Assembly: GCF_017352375.1 (NCBI RefSeq)
Contig: NZ_JAFEVR010000014.1
Coordinates: forward strand, 62,001 to 126,000
Source of the DNA: Mycolicibacterium sp. S2-37
GTDB taxonomy: Bacteria; Actinomycetota; Actinomycetes; Mycobacteriales; Mycobacteriaceae
Direction: 5' to 3'
Length of the DNA: 64,000 nt
This document shows positions 26,096-35,076 of this stretch, one piece after another (positions within the stretch are counted from its first letter, which is position 1; each line of letters begins with the position of its first letter). Under the pieces are notes generated by a model. That model was not told where the DNA came from and did no database searches. It was given only the letters and a program-made list of their open reading frames with translations. A program made the position numbers and the translations under genes.

Positions 26096-26866
26096 ATGGA
26101 CTCCTCGCTGCTGACCTGCCGCGGAGGCACGGGTGCTCCGCTGGTGCTGGTGCACGGCCTGATGGGACGCGGTACGACATGGGGACGCGTGCTGCCGTGG
26201 CTGACCTCGCTGGGTGCGGTCTACACCTACGACGCACCGTGGCACCGCGGTCGCGACGTCGTCGACGACCACCCGATCAGCACCGAGCGCTTCGTGGCAG
26301 ACCTCCAGGACGCCGTCTCCGTCCTGGACCGGCCGGTGACGCTGGTCGGGCACTCGATGGGCGGGTTGCACTCGTGGTGTCTGGCGGCGTCGCGTCCGGA
26401 CCTGGTCACCGCCCTGGTGGTGGAGGACATGGCGCCGGACTTCCGCGGGCGCACCACCGGCCCGTGGGAGCCCTGGCTGCAGGCACTGCCGGTCGAATTC
26501 AGTACGTCGCAGCAGGTGTACGACGCCTTCGGCCCGATCGCCGGGCGGTATTTCCTCGAAGCCTTCGACCGCACGGCGACCGGTTGGCGGTTGCACGGCC
26601 ACCCGCGGCACTGGATCGACATCGCCGCCGAGTGGGGTCGGCGCGACTACTGGGCGCAGTGGCGCGAGGTCGGCGTGCCCACCCTGCTCATGGAGGCCGG
26701 AGACTCGGTGGCGCCGGCCGGCCAGGTGCGTGAGATGGCCGACGGTGCCGGGCACGTGTCCTACGTACGCGTGCCCGGCGCCGGTCATCTCATCCACGAC
26801 GATCAGCCGCAGGCGTACCGACGAGCGGTGCAACCGTTCTTAGCGGCGCTCGCCGAGCGCACCTGA
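26096..26866 (+). CDS. Alpha/beta-fold hydrolase (Rv3591c-like)
   Basis: A 256-residue hydrolase. The oxyanion motif is VHGLMGRG, the nucleophile elbow GHSMGG, and the late His GAGHLIHDDQ. No signal peptide; substrate unknown. It is divergent from mhuD, as Rv3591c is in M. tuberculosis. Its 3' end overlaps the opposite small membrane gene by 27 nt. Confidence 0.88.
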   Translation: MDSSLLTCRGGTGAPLVLVHGLMGRGTTWGRVLPWLTSLGAVYTYDAPWHRGRDVVDDHPISTERFVADLQDAVSVLDRPVTLVGHSMGGLHSWCLAASRPDLVTALVVEDMAPDFRGRTTGPWEPWLQALPVEFSTSQQVYDAFGPIAGRYFLEAFDRTATGWRLHGHPRHWIDIAAEWGRRDYWAQWREVGVPTLLMEAGDSVAPAGQVREMADGAGHVSYVRVPGAGHLIHDDQPQAYRRAVQPFLAALAERT

Positions 26867-27106
26867 GCTCGGCCAGCTCGGGTGTTCCTCGAAGCGGGTG
26901 CGGACCGCGCCGAGATCGTGCCGGACGCGGTCGAGGTCACGGTCGACGGCCCAGTCGTCGCTGAACAGCCGGCCCAGCATCGGTGCCGAGACCCGGAACT
27001 GGTCGAGGTTCCAGCGCAGGACGCCGGAGCGGTGTGCGGTCCAGCCGAGCACCGCGGCCAGGGCGAAGGGACTGATCAGAGCCAGGGTGATGAGTGCAAC
27101 AGTCAT
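26840..27106 (-). CDS. Small membrane protein, unknown function
   Basis: An 88-residue protein: one N-terminal membrane helix (MTVALITLALISPFALAAVL) and a charged soluble tail with a helical DRDLDRVRHDLGAVRTRF segment. I do not recognise a family. It is convergent with the hydrolase (27-nt overlap) and divergent from the GlxA regulator. The coding-like composition and clean helix make it probable, not certain. Confidence 0.6.
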   Translation of the reverse strand: MTVALITLALISPFALAAVLGWTAHRSGVLRWNLDQFRVSAPMLGRLFSDDWAVDRDLDRVRHDLGAVRTRFEEHPSWPSSGALGERR

Positions 27107-27165
27107 GGCAGTAATTCTTCGATCAAGTATTTGGCGCCAACAGTGGCAGGAGTGACAGGTTGAGC

Positions 27166-27171
27166 TAAAAT
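27166..27171 (+). promoter_or_regulatory. -10 element of the GlxA-type regulator
   Basis: TAAAAT ends 6 nt before ATG 27178; the best -10 hexamer in the window. Confidence 0.6.
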
Positions 27172-27177
27172 TCCGCC

Positions 27178-28164
27178 ATGCCTTTAGTGAGTGTCGCGGC
27201 CATGGTGATGGACGGTCTGGCCGTGTTCGAGTTCGGCGTGATCTGTGAGGTGTTCGGCATCGACCGCTCCGACGACGGGGTGCCGAACTTCGATTTCACG
27301 GTGTGCGGTCCGGTGGCGGGGAAACCGGTGCGTACCTCGGTCGGCGCGACCCTGACGCCCGAGAGCGACTTCGGCGATCTGGTCGGCGCCGACCTCGTCG
27401 CGGTTCCGGCGATCAGCGCCGGCGAGAACGGCTATCCGGCTGAAGCGCTGGAGGCGCTGCGCACCGCGGCCGCCAACGGGTCGATCATCCTCACGGTGTG
27501 CTCCGGCGCATTCGTAGTGGGCGCCGCCGGTCTGCTCGACGGCCGTCCCTGCACCACACACTGGATGCATGCCGATGAACTGGCGCGGATGTACCCGACC
27601 GCGCGGGTCGACCGCAACGTCCTGTACGTCGACGACGGCAACCTGATCACCAGCGCAGGCACTGCGGCAGGTATCGACGCGTGCCTGCATCTGGTGCGGC
27701 GGGAACTGGGCAGTGAGGTCACCAACAAGATCGCCCGACGCATGGTGGTGCCGCCACAGCGTGACGGCGGGCAGCGTCAGTTCATCGAACAGCCGATCCC
27801 GGTCCGGTGCTCGGAGCGCTTCGCGCCCCACCTGGACTGGATCATGGCCAATCTGCACAAGCCGCACACCGTGACGACGCTCGCGCGCAGGGCGAACATG
27901 TCCGCCCGCACCTTCGCCCGTCGCTTCGTCGAGGAGACCGGCACCACGCCGATGCAGTGGGTCACCGATCAGCGGGTGCTCTACGCGCGCCGGATGCTCG
28001 AGGAGACCGACCTCGACATCGACCGCATCGCCGAACGGTCCGGCTTCGGTACGGCCACGCTGCTGCGGCACCACTTCCGGCGTGTGATCGGAGTGACGCC
28101 GTCGGACTACCGCAGGCGGTTCTGCTGCCCGGACGTCCACACACAGGACGCCCGGACGGCCTAA
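27178..28164 (+). CDS. GlxA-family transcriptional regulator (DJ-1/PfpI + AraC)
   Basis: A 328-residue regulator. The N-terminal DJ-1/PfpI-like domain (1-190) has the nucleophile-elbow Cys in TVCSGAFVVG. The AraC-type double helix-turn-helix (about 215-315) includes ANMSARTFARRFVEETG and the second motif AERSGFGTATLLRHHFRR. Such proteins sense small metabolites; the effector is unknown here. The stop overlaps that of the GGDEF/EAL gene by 3-4 nt. No obvious target gene is adjacent except the small membrane gene upstream. Confidence 0.88.
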   Translation: MPLVSVAAMVMDGLAVFEFGVICEVFGIDRSDDGVPNFDFTVCGPVAGKPVRTSVGATLTPESDFGDLVGADLVAVPAISAGENGYPAEALEALRTAAANGSIILTVCSGAFVVGAAGLLDGRPCTTHWMHADELARMYPTARVDRNVLYVDDGNLITSAGTAAGIDACLHLVRRELGSEVTNKIARRMVVPPQRDGGQRQFIEQPIPVRCSERFAPHLDWIMANLHKPHTVTTLARRANMSARTFARRFVEETGTTPMQWVTDQRVLYARRMLEETDLDIDRIAERSGFGTATLLRHHFRRVIGVTPSDYRRRFCCPDVHTQDARTA

Positions 28165-30008
28165 CCGGCTGCGGTCAGGTCCATGGGCAGCCTGCGCTGG
28201 GCGAACAGTGCCTCCATCGCCGTCGCGTCGATGGGCCGGGACAGCAGGAAGCCCTGAGCGCGCGGGCAACCGAGCGTCAGCAGTGTCCGGGCGGCGGCCG
28301 GCGTCTCCACGCCCTCGGCGACCACCTCGAGCTCGAAGGCCTCGGCGAGTGCGAGGATCGCCCGCACGATGGCGAGGTCGCCGGGGCTGTCGCCGAGATC
28401 GCGGACGAAGCTGCGGTCGATCTTGAGCGTGTCCACCGGCAACGACTTCAGATGCGTGAGCACGCTGTAACCGGTGCCGAAGTCGTCGATGGCGATCCGC
28501 ACACCGACGTCCTTGAGCGCGGCGAGCGTGTGGCGGGTGGCCGCGATGTCCTGGACGACCATGCTCTCGGTGATCTCCAGGCACACCGAGCGACCGTCGA
28601 GACCGAAGTCGTTGAGGATCCCTGCGACCGTCGCAGCGAAGCCGTCGGAGACCAATTGGACCGGCGAGACGTTGACGCGCAGGATCGCGTCAGCGGCCAG
28701 CCCCCGCGATTTCCACCGGGCGAAATCCGCGCACGCCGAACGCATCACCAGACGTCCGAGTTTGCCCGCGAGGTTGATCGACTCCGCCACCCCGATGAAG
28801 GAGTCGGGTAGCAGCAGGCCCCGGGTGGGATGACGCCACCGGACCAGCGCCTCGGTGCCGAGCACCTCCCCGGTGCGCATGTCCACCTCGGGCAGATAGT
28901 GCACGACCAGGGCGCTGCCCGCTTCGTCGATCACGCCTTCGAGGTGGAGTTCGATGTCGTTGCGGATCGCGTGCTGCACGGCCATCTCCGCGGTGAAGAT
29001 CGCGGTCTTGCTGCCTCCTGCGCTCTTGGCGGACAGCGCGGCCTGATCGGCCCGGCGCAGCAGATCCGACGTCGTGTCCTGACCGGGGGAGCCGACGGCG
29101 ACGCCGATGCTGACGGTTCTGGCGAGCATCTCGCCGTCGATCACCACGCGGCGCTGCAGCCACGTCTGCAGCCGGCGGGCGAAGGAGTCGGCCGCGTCGA
29201 CGTCCATCGGATCGTCGGGCACCACCACGAACTCGTCACCGCCGACCCGGGCGATCGCCGCGGGTGTGTCGGTGCCGGCCTGCAATCGTTCGGCGAACAC
29301 CTTGATGAACTGATCGCCCGCGTTGTGGCCCAGGTAGTCGTTGACCGTCTTGAGCCGGTCGAGATCGAGGAACAACACCGCGACCGGACCGGGGTTGCTG
29401 TCGTCGAGGCGCTCGTCGAGGTGGGAGATGAGCGCCCTGCGGTTCAGCAGCCCGGACAGATCGTCGTGTTCGGCGAGGTACTGCAGCTGTTCCTCGGCGA
29501 CGATGCGGGCCTGCAGCTGCGCGAACAGCGTCGCAATCGCCTGCAGCGCGTTGAGTTCCTCGTCGGTCCACGCGCGGTCCCCGGCTTTGATGAACCCGAG
29601 GATGCCCGAGGTGATCTCTCCGGAGAGCAGCGGAACGCAGGCCATCGACACGGCCGGCACACCGGTGCCGGCCTCGATGTTGCGCTGGTAGTCGTCGTTC
29701 TCCGGTTCGGGCCGCAGGATGAGCGGCGTCTTGAGGGTCTCCGCCATCTTGAAGACGGGGTCGGCCTCGGCGAAGTAGATCAGACCGATGGGGTCGGGGT
29801 CGGGGATGTTCTCGCGCGCCGGCCACTCGGCGACGAGGCGGGTTGCGTGAATGTGGTGGTCGTTGTGGCGCAGAAAGCTGACGTCGACCGCGAGATGGGC
29901 GACGACGTCGGCCAGCACCCGGGTGCAGCTGGCGGTGGCGTTGGCCGCCGTGGCAGCCATCAGCTCCGCGGCGGCCGCCGTAACGACCTGATCCAGGCTC
30001 CGGGTCAC
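28161..30008 (-). CDS. GAF-GGDEF-EAL cyclic di-GMP enzyme
   Basis: A 615-residue protein with an N-terminal GAF domain (about 20-170), a GGDEF domain (GGDEF at 256-260) and an EAL domain (EAL at 386-388). The diguanylate cyclase motif is intact; the RxxD inhibitory-site position reads DTPA, so product inhibition is probably absent. The EAL signatures NVSPVQL, IAIDDFGTGYS and VEGVETP are intact, suggesting phosphodiesterase activity too. The same architecture occurs in M. tuberculosis Rv1354c and M. smegmatis DcpA. Soluble, no membrane helices. GTG start supported by a leaderless -10. Confidence 0.93.
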   Translation of the reverse strand: MTRSLDQVVTAAAAELMAATAANATASCTRVLADVVAHLAVDVSFLRHNDHHIHATRLVAEWPARENIPDPDPIGLIYFAEADPVFKMAETLKTPLILRPEPENDDYQRNIEAGTGVPAVSMACVPLLSGEITSGILGFIKAGDRAWTDEELNALQAIATLFAQLQARIVAEEQLQYLAEHDDLSGLLNRRALISHLDERLDDSNPGPVAVLFLDLDRLKTVNDYLGHNAGDQFIKVFAERLQAGTDTPAAIARVGGDEFVVVPDDPMDVDAADSFARRLQTWLQRRVVIDGEMLARTVSIGVAVGSPGQDTTSDLLRRADQAALSAKSAGGSKTAIFTAEMAVQHAIRNDIELHLEGVIDEAGSALVVHYLPEVDMRTGEVLGTEALVRWRHPTRGLLLPDSFIGVAESINLAGKLGRLVMRSACADFARWKSRGLAADAILRVNVSPVQLVSDGFAATVAGILNDFGLDGRSVCLEITESMVVQDIAATRHTLAALKDVGVRIAIDDFGTGYSVLTHLKSLPVDTLKIDRSFVRDLGDSPGDLAIVRAILALAEAFELEVVAEGVETPAAARTLLTLGCPRAQGFLLSRPIDATAMEALFAQRRLPMDLTAAG

Positions 30009-30014
30009 TTATTT

Positions 30015-30020
30015 ACGGTA
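30015..30020 (-). promoter_or_regulatory. -10 element of the GAF-GGDEF-EAL gene
   Basis: TACCGT on the minus strand, 6 nt before GTG 30008. Confidence 0.5.
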
Positions 30021-30078
30021 TCGCGCATTCCTGGACGGCTGAGGCGCTGACATCGGCGCCGGCGTTGTGACCGCCGTC

Positions 30079-30948
30079 TCATCGGTCGCCCTCACCCGCC
30101 AGGGCAAATCTGCCGTCCGTGGTCTGTTCGACCAGGCCGTCGAGCAGCAGGGAGTCCAAGGCGCGGTCACGCTGCGCGGTATCGGTCAGCCATGCGGCGT
30201 CGAGTTGTGCTCGCGTGACCGGCGCGGAGCTGTCCCTCAGCACCCCCAGCAGCCGGCCGCGCACCTGGCGGTCGGTACCGGCGTAACGCTGCACCCGGCG
30301 CGGCGGGGCCGTCGAGGCCGGATAGCCGAGTGAACGCCATGCGCAGTGGCTCAGTGGGCACACGCCACAGCGCGGGCTCCGTGCCGTGCACACCGTTGCG
30401 CCGAGTTCCATCAGCGCCACCGAAAACGTCGGCGCCGTGACACCTTCGGGCAGCAGGGCGGCGGCATCGTCGAGGTCACCGGCACGGGCGGGTCCGTCGG
30501 GGCGTCCGTGCACGGCCCGTGCGATGACGCGACGGACGTTGGTGTCGACCACGGGGACGCGCTGCCGGTAGGCGAAGCAGGCCACCGCACGCGCGGTGTA
30601 CGCGCCGACGCCGGGGAGGGTGAGCAGCACGTCGACGTCCGAGGGGACGACATCGCCGTGCTCGGCGGCGATCGCCGTCGCGCATTCGTGCAACCGTTTG
30701 GCGCGCCGCGGATAACCGAGCCGTCCCCACGCGCGCAGAACGTCGGCTGCGCCTGCCTGCGCCGTCGCCGACGGCGTGGGCCAGCGGGCGATCCAGGCCA
30801 GCCAGATCGGCTCGACCCGCGCCACCGGGGTCTGCTGCAGCATGAATTCGCTGACGAGGATCTGCCACGGCGTCACGCCCGGCCGCCGCCAGGGCAGATC
30901 TCGCTGTTCGCGCTCGTACCACGCCAACAGCTCGCCCGGATCGATCAT
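30079..30948 (-). CDS. mutY: A/G-specific adenine glycosylase MutY
   Basis: Removes A mispaired with 8-oxoguanine. It is 289 residues with helix-hairpin-helix LPGVGAYTARAVACFAY, catalytic Asp in VVDTNVRRV, Glu in SEFMLQQTP, and the [4Fe-4S] ligands C-x6-C-x2-C-x5-C (CTARSPRCGVCPLSHC). ATG 30948 is given; ATG 30978 in the same frame adds ten residues (MPAILPERQS) and would share a GCATGC palindrome with the canB start. The C-terminal oxoG-recognition domain is short, as in mycobacterial MutY. Confidence 0.93.
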   Translation of the reverse strand: MIDPGELLAWYEREQRDLPWRRPGVTPWQILVSEFMLQQTPVARVEPIWLAWIARWPTPSATAQAGAADVLRAWGRLGYPRRAKRLHECATAIAAEHGDVVPSDVDVLLTLPGVGAYTARAVACFAYRQRVPVVDTNVRRVIARAVHGRPDGPARAGDLDDAAALLPEGVTAPTFSVALMELGATVCTARSPRCGVCPLSHCAWRSLGYPASTAPPRRVQRYAGTDRQVRGRLLGVLRDSSAPVTRAQLDAAWLTDTAQRDRALDSLLLDGLVEQTTDGRFALAGEGDR

Positions 30949-30976
30949 CGATTGCCGCTCGGGCAGAATGGCAGGC

Positions 30977-31597
30977 ATGCCCAATACCAGTCCGGTGACC
31001 GCTTGGAAGGCACTCAAAGAGGGTAACGAGCGCTTCGTCGCCGGCCGACCCGAGCATCCCAGCCAGAGCATCGAGCACCGCGCCAGCCTCGCGGCGGCAC
31101 AGAAGCCGACTGCCGTGGTCTTCGGATGTGCCGACAGCCGCGTGGCCGCCGAGATCATCTTCGATCAGGGGCTCGGCGACATGTTCGTCGTCCGCACCGC
31201 GGGCCACGTCATCGATTCGGCCGTGCTGGGCTCGATCGAATACGCCGTCACGGTGCTCGACGTTCCGCTGATCGTGGTGCTCGGCCACGACAGCTGCGGA
31301 GCGGTCAAGGCCACGCTGTCGGCACTGGACGACGGCGAGATTCCCGGCGGTTACGTGCGTGACGTCGTCGAACGGGTGACGCCGTCGATCCTGCGCGGTC
31401 GCCGCGAAGGTCTGACCCGGGTCGACGAGTTCGAGACCCGTCACGTCAACGAGACGGCGATCCAGCTGCGCGAGCGCTCCGCTGCGATCGCCGAGCGGAT
31501 CGCCGCAGGCTCGGTGGCCATCGCCGGCGTCACCTACCACCTCGCCGACGGGAAGATCGCGCTGCGCGACCATCTGGGCGACATCGGCGAAGCCTAG
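30977..31597 (+). CDS. canB: Beta-carbonic anhydrase
   Basis: A 206-residue zinc enzyme interconverting CO2 and bicarbonate. Zinc ligands Cys (FGCADSR) and His-x2-Cys (GHDSCGA) with the Asp/Arg dyad are present. Divergent from mutY. The bicarbonate supply could serve the cyanase encoded 11 kb away, which uses bicarbonate; that link is only biochemical inference. Confidence 0.94.
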   Translation: MPNTSPVTAWKALKEGNERFVAGRPEHPSQSIEHRASLAAAQKPTAVVFGCADSRVAAEIIFDQGLGDMFVVRTAGHVIDSAVLGSIEYAVTVLDVPLIVVLGHDSCGAVKATLSALDDGEIPGGYVRDVVERVTPSILRGRREGLTRVDEFETRHVNETAIQLRERSAAIAERIAAGSVAIAGVTYHLADGKIALRDHLGDIGEA

Positions 31598-31605
31598 CGG
31601 CGGGT

Positions 31606-31636
31606 TTCTTCTCTTCGCACAAGCGCTCATCGGGCG
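31606..31636 (+). repeat. 31-bp intergenic repeat, copy 1
   Basis: Nine nt after the canB stop. It matches 33602-33632 at 26 of 31 positions, including a 14-nt identical core CAAGCGCTCATCGG. Confidence 0.6.
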
Positions 31637-31677
31637 ACACGCCGGGTCACCTCGAACGATAGTGGCTGACCTGGCCT

Positions 31678-31683
31678 TACCGT
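31678..31683 (+). promoter_or_regulatory. -10 element of the Rv3587c-like gene
   Basis: TACCGT ends 6 nt before GTG 31690. Confidence 0.5.
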
Positions 31684-31689
31684 GGGCAT

Positions 31690-32463
31690 GTGTTGGATCT
31701 GGAACCGCAGGGCCCGCTGCCTTCGCAGATTTACTGGCGCCGTAGGGCGCTGGCGATAGGCGTCGCTGTCGTCGTCGTCGGGATCGTCGCCGCGGTGGTG
31801 CTGATGGTGGTGTCCAGGGGCTCCGGAGCCGAGACGACGGCCGCCGACCAGCCCGCCCCGGCCGCGCCGGCAGCCACCCCGCTGCCGGGGGAGAACCCCG
31901 AGGTCAAGACGCCGATCCAGCCGCCGCCCGCGCAGGCTCCGCCGCCCACCGCGACCCCGACCGCCGCGGTGCTGCCGCCGCCGGTGCTCCAGGAGGGCGA
32001 CGACTGCCCGGACTCCACGCTCGCGGTCAAGGGCATCACCAGTCAGCCGCAGTACGTCGTCGGCGATCAGCCGAAGTTCACCATGGTCGTCACCAACATC
32101 GGACTCGTCGCCTGCAAGCGCGACGTCGGGGCCGCGGTGCTCGCGGCGTACGTCTACTCGATGGACAACACCCGGCTGTGGTCGAATCTGGACTGTGCGC
32201 CGTCGAACGAGACGCTGGTCAAGACGTTCGCGCCCGGTGAGCAGGTGACCACCGAGGTCACCTGGACCGGTATGGGTTCGGCCCCGCAGTGCCCGCTACC
32301 GCGGCAGCCGATCGGGCCGGGAACCTACAACCTGATGGTCCAGCTGGGCAATCTGCGATCGGCCCCGGTGCCGTTCATCCTGGCCCAGGCAGCCCCGCCG
32401 GGTCAGGCGCCCGCTCCGGGCGCGCCGGGTGTACCCCCGCCTGCGGCGCCCGGCGTCGGCTGA
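31690..32463 (+). CDS. Membrane-anchored secreted protein (Rv3587c-like)
   Basis: A 257-residue protein with one N-terminal membrane helix (ALAIGVAVVVVGIVAAVVLM), a Pro/Ala-rich linker, and an extracytoplasmic domain with four Cys (EGDDCPDS, LVACKRD, NLDCAPS, APQCPL) that could form two disulfides. A Pro-rich tail ends the protein. Function unknown; conserved next to disA in mycobacteria. Convergent with disA, with no gap. Confidence 0.82.
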   Translation: MLDLEPQGPLPSQIYWRRRALAIGVAVVVVGIVAAVVLMVVSRGSGAETTAADQPAPAAPAATPLPGENPEVKTPIQPPPAQAPPPTATPTAAVLPPPVLQEGDDCPDSTLAVKGITSQPQYVVGDQPKFTMVVTNIGLVACKRDVGAAVLAAYVYSMDNTRLWSNLDCAPSNETLVKTFAPGEQVTTEVTWTGMGSAPQCPLPRQPIGPGTYNLMVQLGNLRSAPVPFILAQAAPPGQAPAPGAPGVPPPAAPGVG

Positions 32464-33579
32464 TCAGGCGAGCCGGTCGGCGATCGTCGACTCGGCGAGC
32501 AGCGCGAGACCCTCACGGATGTGGCGTGCCCACATCGAGCCGATACCTTCGACGGACTGCAGATCGTCGGCACTGGCGGCGAGCAGGCCCTGCAGCGATC
32601 CGAAGTTCCGGACCAGCAGGTCGACGTGGGCGAACTGCAGACGGGGGATTCCTGCCATCGCCCGGTAGCCGCGGGAACTCATCGCCGAATCCTGCGCCTC
32701 CAGAGTCGACGGATAGCCGAAAACCCTTGCCAGCGCGGTGAAGTCGAGCAGTTCGTTGTCCGACAGCGAGTCCAGTTCCTCGAGCGTCGCACTGACCTGG
32801 GCGGCCGCGGGCGGATCGGGGTTGGCGTGGTAGTCCCGCACGATCAACTCGCGTGCGGTGTCGTTGTCGCCGACGAGTTCCTCCAGCTGCAGTTTGAGCT
32901 GACGTCCGTCGGTGCCGAGTTCGACGACGTCGGCGTCGATCTCGAGGCTGATCCGGCGCACCATCTCCAGGCGCTGCACCACGGTCATCACGTCGCGCAG
33001 GGTGACGAAGTCCTCGATCTCGGCCGTCGACAGCTGACGGCTCACCTCGTCGAGCCGTGACTTGTAGCGCTCGAGGGTGGCGATCGTCTGGTTGGCGCGC
33101 GACAGGATGGTCGGGGTGTCGGGGATGACGTGGCGCTCCCCGGCGACGTAGACGGTGACGATGCTCATCGAATGACTCACCGAGATCACCGGATAGCCGG
33201 TCTGGATGGCGGTGCGTTCGGCCGACCGGTGCCGGGTGCCCGACTCGTCGGTCGGGATCGACGGGTCGGGCACCAGCTGCACGTTGGCGCGCAGGATCAG
33301 GCTGCCGTCGCTGGACAGCACCACCGCGCCGTCCATCTTCGAGAGCTCACGCAACCGGGTCGGCGCGTAGCGCACGTCGAGTTCGAAGCCGCCGTCGCAG
33401 ATCGTCTCCACACTGTCGTCGTAGCCCAGCACGATCAGCGCACCCGTCCGGCCCCTCAGGATGCGCTCCAGGCCGTCGCGCAGCGGCGTCCCGGGCGCCA
33501 GGCGCCCGAGGGTCTCGCGCAGGGTCGGACGGGCCAGCTGGACGACATTGCGCCCCGCCCTCGCGGTCTTCACGGCCAT
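32464..33579 (-). CDS. disA: Diadenylate cyclase DisA
   Basis: Makes cyclic di-AMP from two ATP and scans DNA. The 371-residue protein has the DAC domain with DGA (83-85) and RHR (116-118), a central helical linker, and a C-terminal helix-hairpin-helix domain (SVEGIGSMWARHIREGL). ATG 33579 is chosen for the perfect AGGAGGAG ribosome site just upstream; the frame stays open to 33636, inside radA. radA precedes it by 43 nt. RadA is known to bind and inhibit DisA in M. smegmatis and Bacillus, so the pairing is functional. Confidence 0.95.
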   Translation of the reverse strand: MAVKTARAGRNVVQLARPTLRETLGRLAPGTPLRDGLERILRGRTGALIVLGYDDSVETICDGGFELDVRYAPTRLRELSKMDGAVVLSSDGSLILRANVQLVPDPSIPTDESGTRHRSAERTAIQTGYPVISVSHSMSIVTVYVAGERHVIPDTPTILSRANQTIATLERYKSRLDEVSRQLSTAEIEDFVTLRDVMTVVQRLEMVRRISLEIDADVVELGTDGRQLKLQLEELVGDNDTARELIVRDYHANPDPPAAAQVSATLEELDSLSDNELLDFTALARVFGYPSTLEAQDSAMSSRGYRAMAGIPRLQFAHVDLLVRNFGSLQGLLAASADDLQSVEGIGSMWARHIREGLALLAESTIADRLA

Positions 33580-33601
33580 CACTCCTCCTGCGGGCGCCGG
33601 C

Positions 33602-33632
33602 GTCTGCTCCTCGCGCAAGCGCTCATCGGCCG
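33602..33632 (+). repeat. 31-bp repeat, copy 2
   Basis: Same orientation as copy 1 (31606-31636), 26/31 identical. It spans the radA-disA junction and includes the last codons of radA. Confidence 0.6.
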
Positions 33633-35014
33633 TCATTGTCGGCGATCCGGCGCAGGACCCGCAATGCCGAGGCGATGTTCTCGGCGTTGAGCACCCGCAG
33701 ACCGGCCGGGATCGCGGTCGTCCCCGGTGGCACCACGGCTCGGGTGAAGCCGAGCCGGGCGGCCTCGGCGAGGCGGCGATCGGTGCCGGTGACGCGCCGC
33801 AGATCGCCGGCCAGGCCGACCTCCCCGATCACGACGGCGTTGGCCGGCATGGCGCAGTTCAGCCGCGCCGAGGCCATCGCCAGCGCCACGGCCAGATCCG
33901 ACGACGGATCGGTCAGCCGCATACCGCCGACCGTCGACAGGTAGATGTCACACGGGCTGATCTTCAGGTCGCTGTGCTTGTCGAGCACCGCGGCGATCAT
34001 GGCCGCCCGCGCCGAGTCGATACCGCTGACCGCCCGTCGCGGGTGCGGTCCGGTGGGTGCGCCGACCAGCGCCTGCACCTCGCCGATGAGCGGGCGTTTA
34101 CCGTCGAGGGTCACCGTCACCGCGGTGCCGGCCACCGGGGTGGTGCGCTGGTCGCGGAACAATCCCGACGGATCGGCCACACATTCGATTCCGTTGTCGT
34201 GCAACTGAAAACAGCCGACCTCGTCGGCGGCGCCGAACCGGTTCTTCACGCCGCGGACCATGCGCAGCGGTGAGGCACGATCGCCCTCGAAGTGCAGCAC
34301 CACGTCGACGAGATGCTCCAAGGACCGGGGGCCCGCGATCGCGCCGTCCTTGGTGACGTGTCCGACCAGGACCATGGCGATGCCGTTGTGTCCGGTCGCC
34401 GCCTTGGCGTACTGGGTGAGGGCGGTGGTCACCGCACGGACCTGGGTGACCCCGCCGGGGACGCCGTCGGTCTCGGTGGTCGACATCGTCTGCACCGAGT
34501 CGACGACCACCAGCGTCGGGCGCACCGCGTCGATGTGGCCGAGCGCGGTCGGCAGGTCGGATTCGGCGGCCAGATAGAGCTCATCGTGGGTGCAGCCGGT
34601 GCGTTCGGCGCGTAACCGCACCTGTCCGGCGGACTCCTCGCCGGTCAGATACAGAGCACGGCGTCCCGACGCCGCCCAGCGGTGCGCGACCTCCAGCAGC
34701 AGGGTGGATTTCCCGACGCCCGGATCGCCGGCGAGCAGGGTGACCGAACCGGGCACCAGCCCGCCACCGAGGACGCGGTCGAGTTCACTGACGCCGGTGG
34801 CGTCATGCCTGGTCCGGCCGGGGTTGATGCTGGTGATCGGAACCGCAGGTGAGCTCGGGGCCACCGAACGTCGCACCGCCCCGCCCGCCACGGCGGCCAG
34901 CACCGGGGCCTCGTCGACGGTGCCCCAGGTGCCGCACTCCGCGCAGCGGCCCACCCACTTGGAGGTGATGTGCTGGCACTCTGAGCAGCGGTACTGCGTA
35001 CGTGCCTTGGCCAC
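33623..35014 (-). CDS. radA: DNA repair protein RadA (Sms)
   Basis: A 463-residue RecA-like helicase that aids recombination-intermediate processing. It has the zinc finger C10/C13/C24/C27 (CSEC, CAEC), Walker A GDPGVGKST (96-104), the RadA-specific KNRFG motif and a Lon-protease-like C-terminal domain. GTG start at 35014. Directly upstream of disA. Confidence 0.95.
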   Translation of the reverse strand: MAKARTQYRCSECQHITSKWVGRCAECGTWGTVDEAPVLAAVAGGAVRRSVAPSSPAVPITSINPGRTRHDATGVSELDRVLGGGLVPGSVTLLAGDPGVGKSTLLLEVAHRWAASGRRALYLTGEESAGQVRLRAERTGCTHDELYLAAESDLPTALGHIDAVRPTLVVVDSVQTMSTTETDGVPGGVTQVRAVTTALTQYAKAATGHNGIAMVLVGHVTKDGAIAGPRSLEHLVDVVLHFEGDRASPLRMVRGVKNRFGAADEVGCFQLHDNGIECVADPSGLFRDQRTTPVAGTAVTVTLDGKRPLIGEVQALVGAPTGPHPRRAVSGIDSARAAMIAAVLDKHSDLKISPCDIYLSTVGGMRLTDPSSDLAVALAMASARLNCAMPANAVVIGEVGLAGDLRRVTGTDRRLAEAARLGFTRAVVPPGTTAIPAGLRVLNAENIASALRVLRRIADNDGR

Positions 35015-35076
35015 CTGTCGACCGTATCGGGCGGCACCGACAGACGCCGTCGCAGGCGGGCGTGTCGTGCGGCGGG

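Noticed and set aside
28830..30050. A plus-strand frame opposite the GGDEF/EAL gene
   Set aside because: Antisense shadow; the minus strand has intact GAF, GGDEF and EAL motifs.
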